Assembly: GCA_046496595.1 (NCBI GenBank)
Contig: JAWOGU010000234.1
Span: 1 to 17,094, forward strand
Origin: GCA-2746795 sp046496595
GTDB taxonomy: Bacteria > Chloroflexota > Anaerolineae > Promineifilales > Promineifilaceae
Direction of reading: 5' to 3'
Length of the DNA: 17,094 nucleotides
Part shown: positions 1-7,753 of the stretch, one piece after another
Layout: each line of letters opens with the position of its first letter
Position numbering within the stretch: position 1 is the stretch's first letter
Notes under the pieces: generated by a model
The model's database searches: none
What the model saw: only the letters and a program-made list of their open reading frames with translations
Told to the model about the DNA's origin: nothing
Program-made: the position numbers and the translations under genes

Positions 1-593
1 TGCGCCCGCGCCGCTTCGAGTTGGGGCATGACGTCAGGCGCATGCTGCTCCAGCCAGGCGGCGGTGGCCTTGTTGCCCCAATGGAGGAAGCAGCCAGGGC
101 TGAAGAGGATGTCCGCCTGGGGGTAGACAGCCGTGAGCAGACCCATCAGCGGCCAGTTAGGTGGTGGCGTCCATGATGCCCTCATCCACCACGAGGATGC
201 GCTGCGGGGTATGGTGGAGTCCGAGAACGGCCGTTACCAGTTCCACCAGTTCTTCGCGCCATTGCGCCTGCTCCCCCCGCCCAATAGAGGACATGGGCCA
301 GGAGGGGGAGGGCGCGCGGTCCAGACCAAGCTCGTCATGGTCAGTTTGGCCCCAGAGAGTGACATGGGGATCTAACTTCTCCTGGCCGAAGTTGAGGCGC
401 AGGGTAGGTGGGAAAGGGGCGTCCTGCTGCGTCTCCCAGACCACCTGCGCAGCCACCCGGAGTGGGCCAGGCCGATGAGCAGGTCGGGTTGGTAAGCGAG
501 GATTTCTGCCATGACAAACTGGGCGAACCGGTGAATGTCGGGGATGAGGGCGGCGAGTTGTTCTGATGGCGTGGTTGGTTGGGGCATGGTCAT
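1..593 (-). pseudogene. Phosphoribosyltransferase-like protein, frameshifted, runs off left edge
   Basis: The protein has to be read in three successive frames. It begins at ATG 593, only 9 bases after the stop of the upstream Nmad3 gene, and includes 'YQPDLLIGLAHSG', which resembles the first strand and glycine loop of phosphoribosyltransferases. Near position 457 the frame breaks, and the next frame carries 'VAAQVVWETQQDAPFPP' and 'QRILVVDEGIMDATT'. The last of these sits where PRTases carry the hydrophobic-DD-TGTT PRPP loop. A stop follows at once (157), and the third frame continues with 'LMGLLTAVYPQADILFSPG' to the window edge. Similarity persists across both breaks, so a one-base indel at each is the simplest reading: either recent decay or sequencing error. 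The PRTase fold is an inference from motif shape; the acidic pair is DE rather than DD. Co-directional with Nmad3 and probably co-transcribed. Confidence 0.55.
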
Positions 594-602
594 GATCCTG
601 GT

Positions 603-1484
603 TTACGCTTTGTCTATCAGTGGCAGGTCGCAAGTGAACAGCGTTTGCAGCCAGTCTGCCGCTTCCGGGTAATGGTCGCAGTCCAAAACAAACTCCTGGC
701 CGCGCCCCACTGTCTGAAGCTGCACAAAGCCATCTTGCCGGCGCCAGGATTTCGGACGGCCGTGATAGCTCAGGTGCGATGGCCGATTCTCCGGGTGGAA
801 CCAGACGGGCAGCCGCCACAAGCTGCGGTGCTGGCTGTGCGGGTCGGTCAGGCGAAGGCCCTCATGAAAACAGGGGAATATCCCACCACCGGGTTGGTCT
901 ACACCGGACAGGTCCAGCGTTTCGCGGGCGATGTAGAGGGCGTCCGGGTTGCGGATTTGGCAGCGCTGGCAGTGGGGGTGGTCGGCGGTCCAGGGCGGGA
1001 TATCTACGGCGGCGGTCAGGGGGATGCGCCGCTCAATTTGCAGCCAGCCAAACAAAACGTGCCAGTCGGGGGCGTGGGGAAAGTAGCGGAAACGGCCGTT
1101 TGCCAGTTCCACCTGCCGAAACCAACCATAAAACAGGAAGAGGTCGCCAGGACCGACGCCCTGTCGCCGTAAATGGGTCTCGGCTGCGCCTGACTGGCCG
1201 AAGACAGGCCGCCAGCCAGGCAGGCGCGGCACGCTGGCGGCGTTGAGATCCGGGTCCAGGTGCGTGGGCAGCGCCGGCGTGATACGTCCTCGAGTGAGGT
1301 CATCCACCAGTTGACCGACCGAAACATCGCCAGCCCGTATTTCTTGATAAGAGCGTAAGGTTATTTGCTGGGCGGGATAGGTGTCGGGAATGGGCAGTGA
1401 ACAAAGCTGGCCGGAAGGCAGGATCGGACTGGGGACTTTGCCCGTAGCTGAATCAAAACCTTTACGACTGAGAATAATTTTCAT
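603..1484 (-). CDS. Nmad3-family putative nucleotide modification protein
   Basis: A 293-residue protein whose N-terminus 'MKIILSRKGFDSATGKVPSP' and C-terminal half ('FHEGLRLT', 'RSLWRLPVWFHPE', 'LSYHGRP', 'VGRGQEFVLDCDHYPEA') match what I recall of the Nmad3 family, proposed by comparative genomics to take part in modification of DNA or nucleotides. No reaction is established for the family, and I see no transmembrane segment or signal peptide. Length fits a complete family member and the frame is unbroken, unlike both neighbours. The start is the only sensible one because the family begins exactly with MKIILSRKGFD. There is no clear Shine-Dalgarno sequence upstream. The next gene, PRTase-like, begins 9 bases downstream, so the pair is probably one transcript. 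One AACGGCCGTT palindrome lies inside at 1091, encoding 'NGR' in 'ELANGRFRY'. Confidence 0.8.
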   Translation of the reverse strand: MKIILSRKGFDSATGKVPSPILPSGQLCSLPIPDTYPAQQITLRSYQEIRAGDVSVGQLVDDLTRGRITPALPTHLDPDLNAASVPRLPGWRPVFGQSGAAETHLRRQGVGPGDLFLFYGWFRQVELANGRFRYFPHAPDWHVLFGWLQIERRIPLTAAVDIPPWTADHPHCQRCQIRNPDALYIARETLDLSGVDQPGGGIFPCFHEGLRLTDPHSQHRSLWRLPVWFHPENRPSHLSYHGRPKSWRRQDGFVQLQTVGRGQEFVLDCDHYPEAADWLQTLFTCDLPLIDKA

Positions 1485-1551
1485 GGCATGAATTCAATAT
1501 GAAGACTGCAAAACAGTGGAGGCCAATGGAGTCTCTTCCAGGCCGTTAAAT

Positions 1552-1967
1552 TTATGGCCGGTCATCTGCCAGGATCTGCTGCACCAGTTCCCAGATGAGT
1601 GGCAGATGGACATTGATGTCACGCCCGGCAAACACCTCGATCAACTTTACCGGCTGCGGGTAGGCGCGAGCGTATTCCCGGCTGGCGCTGATGGTTCCCG
1701 GCTGGTTAACCAGGGCGTGGACTTCACGCATGGCTTCGTATTCACGCACCGGTAGTTAACGGCCGTTAGCGCTGTAACGCCAGTGGCCAGCAGCGCACCG
1801 GGGGATGGAATGATGTCCGGGCGCAGGCGTACGCGGAACTCGTGGCGTTCCAGTACTTGGAAGTCGGCGTCAGTGCGGATGGCGGCAAATTGCAGGCATT
1901 GATCAAAGGCGGAGTTGAGGCCGCTGGTTTCCAGATCGTAGAAGAGATAGGTGGAGGAATGGTTCAT
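1552..1967 (-). pseudogene. Exonuclease I (SbcB-like) remnant, frameshifted and truncated
   Basis: The N-terminus 'YLFYDLETSGLNSAFDQ' carries the DxE of motif Exo I of DEDD 3'-5' exonucleases and is typical of exodeoxyribonuclease I, followed by 'RVRLRPDIIPSPGALLATG'. The frame then breaks at about 1758, and the neighbouring frame carries on the same family with 'REYEAMREVHALVNQPGTIS'. A full enzyme is over 450 residues and would continue with a conserved 'GYN..GFDDEFLR' segment. Instead the reading frame passes into unrelated sequence ('KLIEVFAGRDINVHLPLIWE') and stops at 1552. So this is a 5' piece with a frameshift and probably a deletion joint at its 3' end. The frameshift coincides with an AACGGCCGTT copy (1758-1767). 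No functional nuclease is expected because the later catalytic motifs are missing. Confidence 0.75.
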
Positions 1968-2068
1968 GATTTGTCAATGAGGATAAAGCGCTTGCGCAAG
2001 CGTTTTATCCAGGCCACAACAGGCTGGCGGGTGTCGGGATGTTGGGCGATTTTCATGGGTCGTGGCAT
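1964..2068 (-). CDS. Small basic ORF, 34 codons, unidentified
   Basis: A short open frame, 'MPRPMKIAQHPDTRQPVVAW' followed by a strongly basic stretch 'IKRLRKRFILIDKS'. Its TGA overlaps the ATG of the exonuclease remnant in an ATGA arrangement, the usual sign of translational coupling. A CAGGAG sequence lies directly against the first ATG (2068), too close to serve it, and 12 bases from a second in-frame ATG (2056), slightly too far. The frame contains almost the whole of a 30-bp palindrome (1981-2010), which supplies the 'WIKRLRKRFI' codons. It may be a real leader-type peptide, the tail of a lost upstream gene, or chance. I recognise no family. Confidence 0.25.
   Translation of the reverse strand: MPRPMKIAQHPDTRQPVVAWIKRLRKRFILIDKS
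1981..2010. repeat. 30-bp near-perfect palindrome
   Basis: Two 15-base arms, GGATAAAGCGCTTGC and GCAAGCGTTTTATCC, meet without a loop; only the eighth pair is mismatched. The inner 14 bases (CGCTTGCGCAAGCG) are a perfect palindrome. It lies about 14 bases upstream of the exonuclease remnant's start codon. As DNA it could be a dimeric protein's site; as RNA it would be a strong hairpin near a translation start. No T-run follows in the minus direction, so a terminator is unlikely. Confidence 0.7.
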
Positions 2069-2320
2069 CTCCTGAATGGAGCCTATGTTACCTCAGAAAC
2101 GGCCGTTTTGCCTGCCTCCTTCAAGACATAAAACACGCCAGTTCCCACAAAACGGCCGTTTTCAGCGGCGCCTACCACCATTCATCGCCAACGTTCTCTG
2201 GGAAACCTGCCCCCCCCACCGGTCCCTTTCCGGTATCATACTTGTCAAAGAAACCACTGCCTGTAAACCTGGGACTGCACACGGAACTTATTTATGAATT
2301 GCTAAACCGCATCCGAGAAC
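2069..2320. other. Gap between ABC permease and exonuclease remnant
   Basis: No convincing coding sequence on either strand. It contains two complete AACGGCCGTT palindromes (2098 and 2151), each flanked by extra A and T bases, an eight-C run (2210-2217), and a weak five-base-stem hairpin ACCGG/CCGGT around 2219-2235 without a T-tract. I see no good terminator for the operon that ends at 2321. Confidence 0.5.
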
Positions 2321-4912
2321 TCACTCCTGATGGATGGCGTCCATGATATTTACTTTGGCAGCACGGTTAGCCGGGAAGGCGGCAGCAATGTGGGCAATGA
2401 TGATGGCAATCAGGAAACCAAGAAATATTCGAGAAATTGGGAGAATAAAGTCCAGTTTATAGCCAGACATCGCGGTCATCGACAATAAGAAAATGCGCGA
2501 TAAGAGGATGCCGAAAATAACGCCTATGGTACCGCCGATCACCCCCATCAGACCCGCTTCGGCTAACACCATCAGAATGACCTGGCCTCTGGCCATGCCG
2601 ATACTGCGCAGCATCCCGATTTCGCGAATGCGCTCCATCACGTTCATCGTCATGGTGTTGGTGATTCCCATAAATGCCACGACCATGGCAATCAGCGCCA
2701 GGACATCGAACATACTGTACGCTTGATCCATCAAAATATTGACTCGCTCTTTAATGGCAAGATTGGATTCAACTACAAGATGGTAACGGTCGCCAAACAA
2801 AGCATCAATGCGGTCTTTGACGGTGTCTATCTCAGAATCAGAGTCAACTTTAACCATGTAGGCGTTGGCATCATTTAAGCGAAAATAACGGCGCATATCG
2901 ACCCAACTGCCGTCGATGACAAGACCATTGTTATAAAAATCAACAACGACGGCTGCAATGACAAACGGCCGTTTCCCCGTCTTGGTAAGTAAATCCAGTG
3001 TATCACCTGGACTCAGACCATATTTCTCCGCCATAACACTGGAAATGAAGATGGTATCGCCGCCCTCCATCTGAGTTAGTGCAGTTTGCTCGGTAGCGTC
3101 ATTTTCGATTTGGTCGAAGACGAACGTGGTCACCTGGCTGTAAGCGAGCGGGTCCACCGCCATAAACAGACCATCTTCCTCTACTCCTTCCGGCGTGTAC
3201 CATTTCACCTCAAAATAGCGCACCGGCGCAACGGCCGTTACCCCAGGCACAGATTGCAACCGCTGCCATAAATCCGTGCGCATGTTGACCGATGACGTTA
3301 CATAAATGTCACCACCAATATACCCATTCAACCACTCCTCTAAATCCCCTTTGAAAGACTCTGTCATCGTCCACACCACAATCATCATCGACACGCCAAT
3401 CATCAGGGCGGCTACGGTGAGCGTGGTGCGTATTTTGGAGCGCTCCAGGTTGAGACTGCCAATCAAGCCGCTGTTGCCATACAAACGACGCATTACGCCG
3501 CGCATCGAACGTTCCCAATACGTGACACTGGCGGGAATGGTAAACGTACCTCCCAAAAACAGGGCAATCACAGCCACACTGCCCAGGCGGAATTGAGCAT
3601 CGTAGGGGAACGGATTCCACAACAGCAGCGCCGTGGAAAGCAGCAGCAGCGCCACACCCATTTTCCAGCCATCACGAATAAACCAGCTTTCTTTGCTGGC
3701 GCCGTGAATACGCAATGCTTCTAGCGGCGATATTTTGCCAGCCTGCCACGCAGGAACAGCGGCGGCAACCAGGGTGACGACCAGACCAACCATTCCACTG
3801 ATTATTACCAGATCCAGAGGCAACTCAATCTGGCTCAAATCCTGGCCCAGCACGACCTCCATGACCACAGACAAGCCGCGAGCCAGCAAGATGCCCAGAC
3901 CAATGCCCAGCGCCGAGCCAATGACCCCCAATACAGAGGCTTCCAACATGACCTGGCGTGTGACTTGGAGGCGGGTCATACCCACGGTGCGTAACATGCC
4001 AAATTCGCGGGTGCGTTCAACAACTGTCATGGAGAAGGCATTGTAAATGAGGAAAGCCCCCACAAACAGTGCCATGCCGCTGAGGAAGTTGAGGCCAATC
4101 TGGTAGTTGTCCAACATCTGAACCATGCGCTCCCCTTGAGAGGCAGGAAACAAGACAGCATATTCGGCGCCCAGGGTCATTTGCAAGGATTGTTTCAACT
4201 GATCTAAGTCAGCGCTGGAGCCTTCTGGGGTTTCACTGACGACATCGATTTGGTCGATGGACCGATTCCGGTCAAAATATTTTTGCAGGGTTTCCAGGGG
4301 CACTACCCCAAAGGCGCCATTGTTGTTGCGGCCCACGCCTTTTTCGGCGATAAGCCCCACAAGGCGCAGCTTGTCGATGCCATAGGGAGTGGTGATTTCA
4401 ACCCAATCGCCTAAATTTAGACCTTGTTCGGAGGCGAATGTTTCGACAAGGACGATTTCTTCGTCATCCAAGCGCTCTGAAAGGAAACGGCCGTTCACCA
4501 ATTCATACTCACGCACATCCATATCGACCTGGGGATCAATTCCCATGAGAGAAAGACCGCCCTGATCCAAGCCAAACATGCTGAACGCAATTTCATCTGG
4601 CGGTAGTTCTTCAGCAAGGACAGTGGTTACATTGAGCGAAGGTGCTAAAACAGCAATGCCCACCACCCGGTCAGCTCGGCCAATGATGCTGTCGTTGAAT
4701 CCTTGCCCGCCGGTTTCCGCACTGGTGATGATGAGACTGGATTTACCAGAGGTATCGGCAAAGAGGCGGGAAACGGACTCGAGTGCAGCCTGGTTGGTGA
4801 CGCCGATGGCAAGAATACTGGCCACTCCCAAAATAATACCAAAGGTGCTCAGAAGCATCCGAAACGGCCGTTCCTTGATTGAGCGCAGGATAAGCAATCG
4901 TGTGAGCGACAT
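2321..4912 (-). CDS. ABC transporter permease, double MacB/FtsX type
   Basis: An 863-residue inner-membrane permease with two MacB_PCD-FtsX halves in one chain. Predicted membrane helices lie at about 18-42, 275-297, 325-347, 366-388, 417-432, 445-462, 495-518, 733-755, 780-807 and 826-848. Large extracytoplasmic domains lie at about 45-270 and 520-730. Both FtsX halves show the family's 'ERTREFGMLRTVGM' and 'ERIREIGMLRSIGM' coupling segments after the helix. Such permeases work mechanically (MacB, LolCE type), extruding lipids, peptides or antibiotics, or moving lipoproteins. Its ATG overlaps the TAA of the upstream ATPase gene (TAATG), so the two are translationally coupled and should form one transporter. 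It is the last gene of the five-gene operon. The substrate is not readable from the sequence; the acyltransferase and phosphotransferase upstream make a lipid or modified small molecule plausible (inference). Confidence 0.93.
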   Translation of the reverse strand: MSLTRLLILRSIKERPFRMLLSTFGIILGVASILAIGVTNQAALESVSRLFADTSGKSSLIITSAETGGQGFNDSIIGRADRVVGIAVLAPSLNVTTVLAEELPPDEIAFSMFGLDQGGLSLMGIDPQVDMDVREYELVNGRFLSERLDDEEIVLVETFASEQGLNLGDWVEITTPYGIDKLRLVGLIAEKGVGRNNNGAFGVVPLETLQKYFDRNRSIDQIDVVSETPEGSSADLDQLKQSLQMTLGAEYAVLFPASQGERMVQMLDNYQIGLNFLSGMALFVGAFLIYNAFSMTVVERTREFGMLRTVGMTRLQVTRQVMLEASVLGVIGSALGIGLGILLARGLSVVMEVVLGQDLSQIELPLDLVIISGMVGLVVTLVAAAVPAWQAGKISPLEALRIHGASKESWFIRDGWKMGVALLLLSTALLLWNPFPYDAQFRLGSVAVIALFLGGTFTIPASVTYWERSMRGVMRRLYGNSGLIGSLNLERSKIRTTLTVAALMIGVSMMIVVWTMTESFKGDLEEWLNGYIGGDIYVTSSVNMRTDLWQRLQSVPGVTAVAPVRYFEVKWYTPEGVEEDGLFMAVDPLAYSQVTTFVFDQIENDATEQTALTQMEGGDTIFISSVMAEKYGLSPGDTLDLLTKTGKRPFVIAAVVVDFYNNGLVIDGSWVDMRRYFRLNDANAYMVKVDSDSEIDTVKDRIDALFGDRYHLVVESNLAIKERVNILMDQAYSMFDVLALIAMVVAFMGITNTMTMNVMERIREIGMLRSIGMARGQVILMVLAEAGLMGVIGGTIGVIFGILLSRIFLLSMTAMSGYKLDFILPISRIFLGFLIAIIIAHIAAAFPANRAAKVNIMDAIHQE

Positions 4913-5661
4913 TAAACCTCCAACTCAACCATGGTATCAACCACCATCTGCCGCCGCTGCCCTAAACCATCTGCCTCCGAAAAAGCGATTTGCGAAGACA
5001 CCAACCCATCCTGCAAAAAAACGACACGGTCGGCAAAAGCAGCGGCACGGGGATCATGCGTCACCACAATAATCGTCTGCCCCATTTCATCGCAAGAACG
5101 GCGCAGCAGTTCCATAATAGTATTGCCAGTTTTAGAATCCAGATTACCCGTTGGTTCATCGGCCAGAACGATAGCTGGTTCCGTAATCATAGCCCGTGCC
5201 AGCGAGACACGCTGCTGCTCACCACCTGATAACTGGTCTGGTTTGTGCGACCTTCGTGATTTCAGGCCAACCAGTCCCAGTAATGTATCTAACCGCCCTT
5301 GATACGACCTGGCATCCTTACCATCGATAAGAATGGGCAGTAATATATTCTCTTCGGCCGAAAGCGTAGGCAGCAAATTGTAAAATTGAAAAACAAAGCC
5401 TACATTGTGGCGTCTGACCAGGGTTGTTTCTTTATCATTCAGGAGGGACAACTTGTTGCCAGCCAATGTGATTTCGCCATCTGTTGGCTTGTCTAAACCA
5501 CCCAGCAAATGCAACAACGTAGACTTGCCACTGCCTGAAGGTCCCATGATCGCTACAAATTCCCCTTCGGCAACGGAAAAATCCACACCCGCCAGAGCAT
5601 CAACAACATGCTCCCCTAATAGATACTGTTTGCGCAACGATTCTGCTGTGAGAACTGACAT
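4912..5661 (-). CDS. ABC transporter ATP-binding protein (LolD/MacB type)
   Basis: A 249-residue ATPase with every motif intact: Walker A GPSGSGKST (40-48), Q-loop Q92, signature LSGGEQQR (144-151), Walker B IVLADEP with catalytic E169, D-loop NLD (173-175) and switch H202. The 'LLHLLGGLDKPTDGEI' segment and overall length are typical of the LolD/MacB/FtsE subgroup, which pairs with FtsX-fold permeases. A C-terminal tail of about 25 residues beyond the core domain is of unknown role. GGAG lies 7 bases upstream of the ATG. Its stop overlaps the permease start by one base, and it begins 32 bases after the chelatase-like gene, consistent with one operon. It lacks a complete AACGGCCGTT copy, unlike most genes here. 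Confidence 0.95.
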   Translation of the reverse strand: MSVLTAESLRKQYLLGEHVVDALAGVDFSVAEGEFVAIMGPSGSGKSTLLHLLGGLDKPTDGEITLAGNKLSLLNDKETTLVRRHNVGFVFQFYNLLPTLSAEENILLPILIDGKDARSYQGRLDTLLGLVGLKSRRSHKPDQLSGGEQQRVSLARAMITEPAIVLADEPTGNLDSKTGNTIMELLRRSCDEMGQTIIVVTHDPRAAAFADRVVFLQDGLVSSQIAFSEADGLGQRRQMVVDTMVELEV

Positions 5662-5693
5662 TTATCGCTCCAGTTTTGAGTTTCCCCTCGTGC

Positions 5694-6926
5694 TCAGTTG
5701 CCGGCGGCTAACATGGCCTCATCAATTTTCTTTTTGATGGCCTCAATAACGAGAGGGTCATCGTTCCAGGCGCCTAAATTTAAAATGGGAATGTCCTCGG
5801 GAATATCTGCTTCGTAAACCATCTCAGGAATGTCATATTGACTATGAATGGAATCTGCACTGATCGCAGCCGAATAGAAAACGAGTTTTTCGATGCCATT
5901 TTGGAAGAATTCTTCTACCTTCTCAGCCGGCTGAGGCTCCTTAAATGACATCCAGGCTAAGCTCAAGTTTTCTTCATTATAGCCATCCTCCGCAAACAGA
6001 TTCAGCACTTCTTGCCGAAAAGCAATCTCTTGCTCCGTTTCAGTGGCCCAATGCACATCCCACTCATCTGGCTGTCCGTGCCCGACTAACAAAACGCCGA
6101 CTTTACTCTTATCCGTATCACCGATATTTTCATTGGCGCGTTCCACAAACATTTGCCGCAAGCCTTCTGAGTCCCACATAGGGCCGGTAAAGGCGAGAGA
6201 AGCGCCATAATTTTCCACGTTGACTTCTTTTATCAAATTTTCGCCTTCAGCCGTGTGGTTGGAAATGGTCAGGAACACTTCGCTCACGACAATACGGCTG
6301 GCGCCTTCGTTTAGCGCCTGGATAACGGCGGCGTCTGGTCGAGGCTCATCATCTAAAAAGCTGATATAAAACTGTGTGGTGTCATCCCCTTCTTGTCTGT
6401 AGGCGGTTTCCAGGCTTTGCAGCATTTGGGTGTGCATCTGGCGGTGATGGCTTTCTCCAACGCGCAAGTAAGCATTACGCAGAAGATAGACAAAGTAGGG
6501 ACGCACTAAAAAAGGAATGAAATCAATTCCCTGTTCATCAAATTCTTTGAATTGATTGATCCAACTAATAGGATCGTAAGTGGGCGGCTCACCATGAGTA
6601 AAATAAATAACGGCCGTATGGCCGTCGCCGGGATCGCCGGGTTCACGAGTCAGTTCGGGCACAAACCGTGCATCTTCACGCGACAAGAAAATGGACGTCG
6701 TCGCAGCGTACCCGGAAACAAACAACAGGAGTGACAGCATGACGGCTGCTGGCAGTTGTTTGCCTTTGAATCCTTTGAAAATGATGATGATGAGCGCAAA
6801 CAAGCTCGTGAGCGTTAAGAAAAGAAACAGACTCATCTGAGTTGGATGAATCGTTAAATACTGTACGAGCAAGACACCTGATAGTAAAGAGAGAACGATA
6901 AGACTAAGCCATTTTAGCGCCTTCAT
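5694..6926 (-). CDS. Membrane-anchored tandem CbiX/ferrochelatase-like protein
   Basis: I place the start at ATG 6926 (410 residues) because AGGGAGG lies 7 bases upstream and a membrane helix follows at once; an in-frame ATG at 6971 lacks this. Three hydrophobic helices (about 6-24, 31-50, 59-80) precede a soluble region that looks like two class II chelatase halves. The first has 'YFTHGEPPTYDP' (H111) and a later H224 in 'FLTISNHTAEGE'. The second has 'GVLLVGHGQPDEWD' (H283) and 'SADSIHSQYDIPE' (H361), close to the CbiX/SirB pattern in which two histidines bind the metal. Known relatives insert Fe, Co or Ni into tetrapyrroles. The membrane anchor and absence of any haem or cobalamin gene nearby make the true reaction uncertain. 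It lies between the PlsY-like gene and the ABC transporter in the same operon. Confidence 0.75.
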   Translation of the reverse strand: MKALKWLSLIVLSLLSGVLLVQYLTIHPTQMSLFLFLTLTSLFALIIIIFKGFKGKQLPAAVMLSLLLFVSGYAATTSIFLSREDARFVPELTREPGDPGDGHTAVIYFTHGEPPTYDPISWINQFKEFDEQGIDFIPFLVRPYFVYLLRNAYLRVGESHHRQMHTQMLQSLETAYRQEGDDTTQFYISFLDDEPRPDAAVIQALNEGASRIVVSEVFLTISNHTAEGENLIKEVNVENYGASLAFTGPMWDSEGLRQMFVERANENIGDTDKSKVGVLLVGHGQPDEWDVHWATETEQEIAFRQEVLNLFAEDGYNEENLSLAWMSFKEPQPAEKVEEFFQNGIEKLVFYSAAISADSIHSQYDIPEMVYEADIPEDIPILNLGAWNDDPLVIEAIKKKIDEAMLAAGN

Positions 6927-6933
6927 GAATAAT

Positions 6934-6940
6934 CCTCCCT
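6934..6940 (-). promoter_or_regulatory. Ribosome binding site of chelatase-like gene
   Basis: AGGGAGG on the minus strand, 7 bases before ATG 6926. It decides the start of that gene against the upstream in-frame ATG at 6971, which has no such site and would add 15 residues before the first membrane helix. Confidence 0.75.
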
Positions 6941-6973
6941 GAACAAATTCTGGAAAATGGGCTGCTGCCAAGA

Positions 6974-7723
6974 TTATAAGGTGTTTCTATCTTCTCCTGG
7001 TTTGGGTTTTTCTTTGAGGAATCCCATGCGCTGACCAATTTTTAGGACGTACTTCATATGAGTTGTTCTCATTACTTCTTCCATATCAATGTCTTCCAGT
7101 TTTCCGGCACGCCATAAGTGATAATATTGTTTTAGCTCGGGCATCATCGCCAGGTAGAAAAGCAAGGTGATTGCCACGGCATAAGCCAGGTAGGCCCAGT
7201 CATGAAAACGAAACCACATCCAGGGTATGAGTAATATGGTAAAGCCGGTGTAGGCGATCATGACATTATGAAACAGAGCCAGGCCCAATAGATTGCTTGT
7301 CAGTACGGTGACAGGGATAGAAAGCCAGTCGATGATTAACAAGCCGCCAAAGATGGGCGAAACGCCCCGACCGCCTTTGAATTTATGGTAGATGGGGAAA
7401 TTGTGGCCGGCAACCCCGGCAACGGCCGTTATCAGAAAATAGTTCTCGCCTGGATACATACGCATAAAAAACAACGTGGGCACTGACACCTTTACTATGT
7501 CCAAAATACTGGTCAGACAGCCATATTTTGGCCCAGAATGCGCCATCACGCTGGTTGCACTTACCGAAGTCATTTCAATACTGATGCCTTTGCCAGGAAT
7601 ATCCATCATGGTGCTGCTAATATCTTCCCCAGGCGCCGCGAATTTCGCCACCAGCCGCGCAAAAGATATGGCTCCCAACAAATAACCAACGAAAACTGCG
7701 GCTAAAATAGTTGTCGGCTGCAA
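6974..7723 (-). CDS. PlsY-like glycerol-3-phosphate acyltransferase paralogue
   Basis: A 249-residue membrane protein of the PlsY (DUF205) family; PlsY transfers an acyl group from acyl phosphate to glycerol-3-phosphate at the inner membrane. The N-terminal helix 'LAAVFVGYLLGAISFARLV' and the second family motif 'GHNFPIYHKFKGGRGV' (106-121) are clear, as is 'LDIVK' (74-78). The first motif, normally GSGNxGATN, is replaced here by 'IEMTSVSATSV' (49-59), so substrate binding may differ. The C-terminal tail after about 200 is charged and longer than usual. I prefer TTG 7723 as start: a perfect AAGGAGG lies 5 bases upstream and PlsY proteins begin directly with the helix. ATG 7750 is in frame, 3 bases after the previous stop, but has no ribosome site. 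It could be a specialised acyltransferase for this operon's product. Confidence 0.8.
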   Translation of the reverse strand: MQPTTILAAVFVGYLLGAISFARLVAKFAAPGEDISSTMMDIPGKGISIEMTSVSATSVMAHSGPKYGCLTSILDIVKVSVPTLFFMRMYPGENYFLITAVAGVAGHNFPIYHKFKGGRGVSPIFGGLLIIDWLSIPVTVLTSNLLGLALFHNVMIAYTGFTILLIPWMWFRFHDWAYLAYAVAITLLFYLAMMPELKQYYHLWRAGKLEDIDMEEVMRTTHMKYVLKIGQRMGFLKEKPKPGEDRNTL

Positions 7724-7728
7724 CACAT

Positions 7729-7735
7729 CCTCCTT
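7729..7735 (-). promoter_or_regulatory. Ribosome binding site favouring TTG start
   Basis: A perfect AAGGAGG on the minus strand, 5 bases before TTG 7723. It lies inside the extension that would be coding if ATG 7750 were used, and argues for a shorter PlsY-like protein. Confidence 0.55.
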
Positions 7736-7753
7736 GTCACACTTCTCCATCAG

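Noticed and set aside
157..819. Long minus-strand open frame of 220 residues
   Set aside because: Its first two thirds overlap Nmad3 and the PRTase-like start in other frames and have no family similarity; only its last part belongs to a real, frameshifted gene.
2210..2235. Eight-C run with ACCGG/CCGGT hairpin as a phase-variable element or terminator
   Set aside because: It is not inside or just before a gene, the stem is only five bases, and no T-tract follows.
2062..2346. Plus-strand open frames in the gap downstream of the ABC permease
   Set aside because: No ribosome site, no recognisable protein, and they run into the permease gene antisense.
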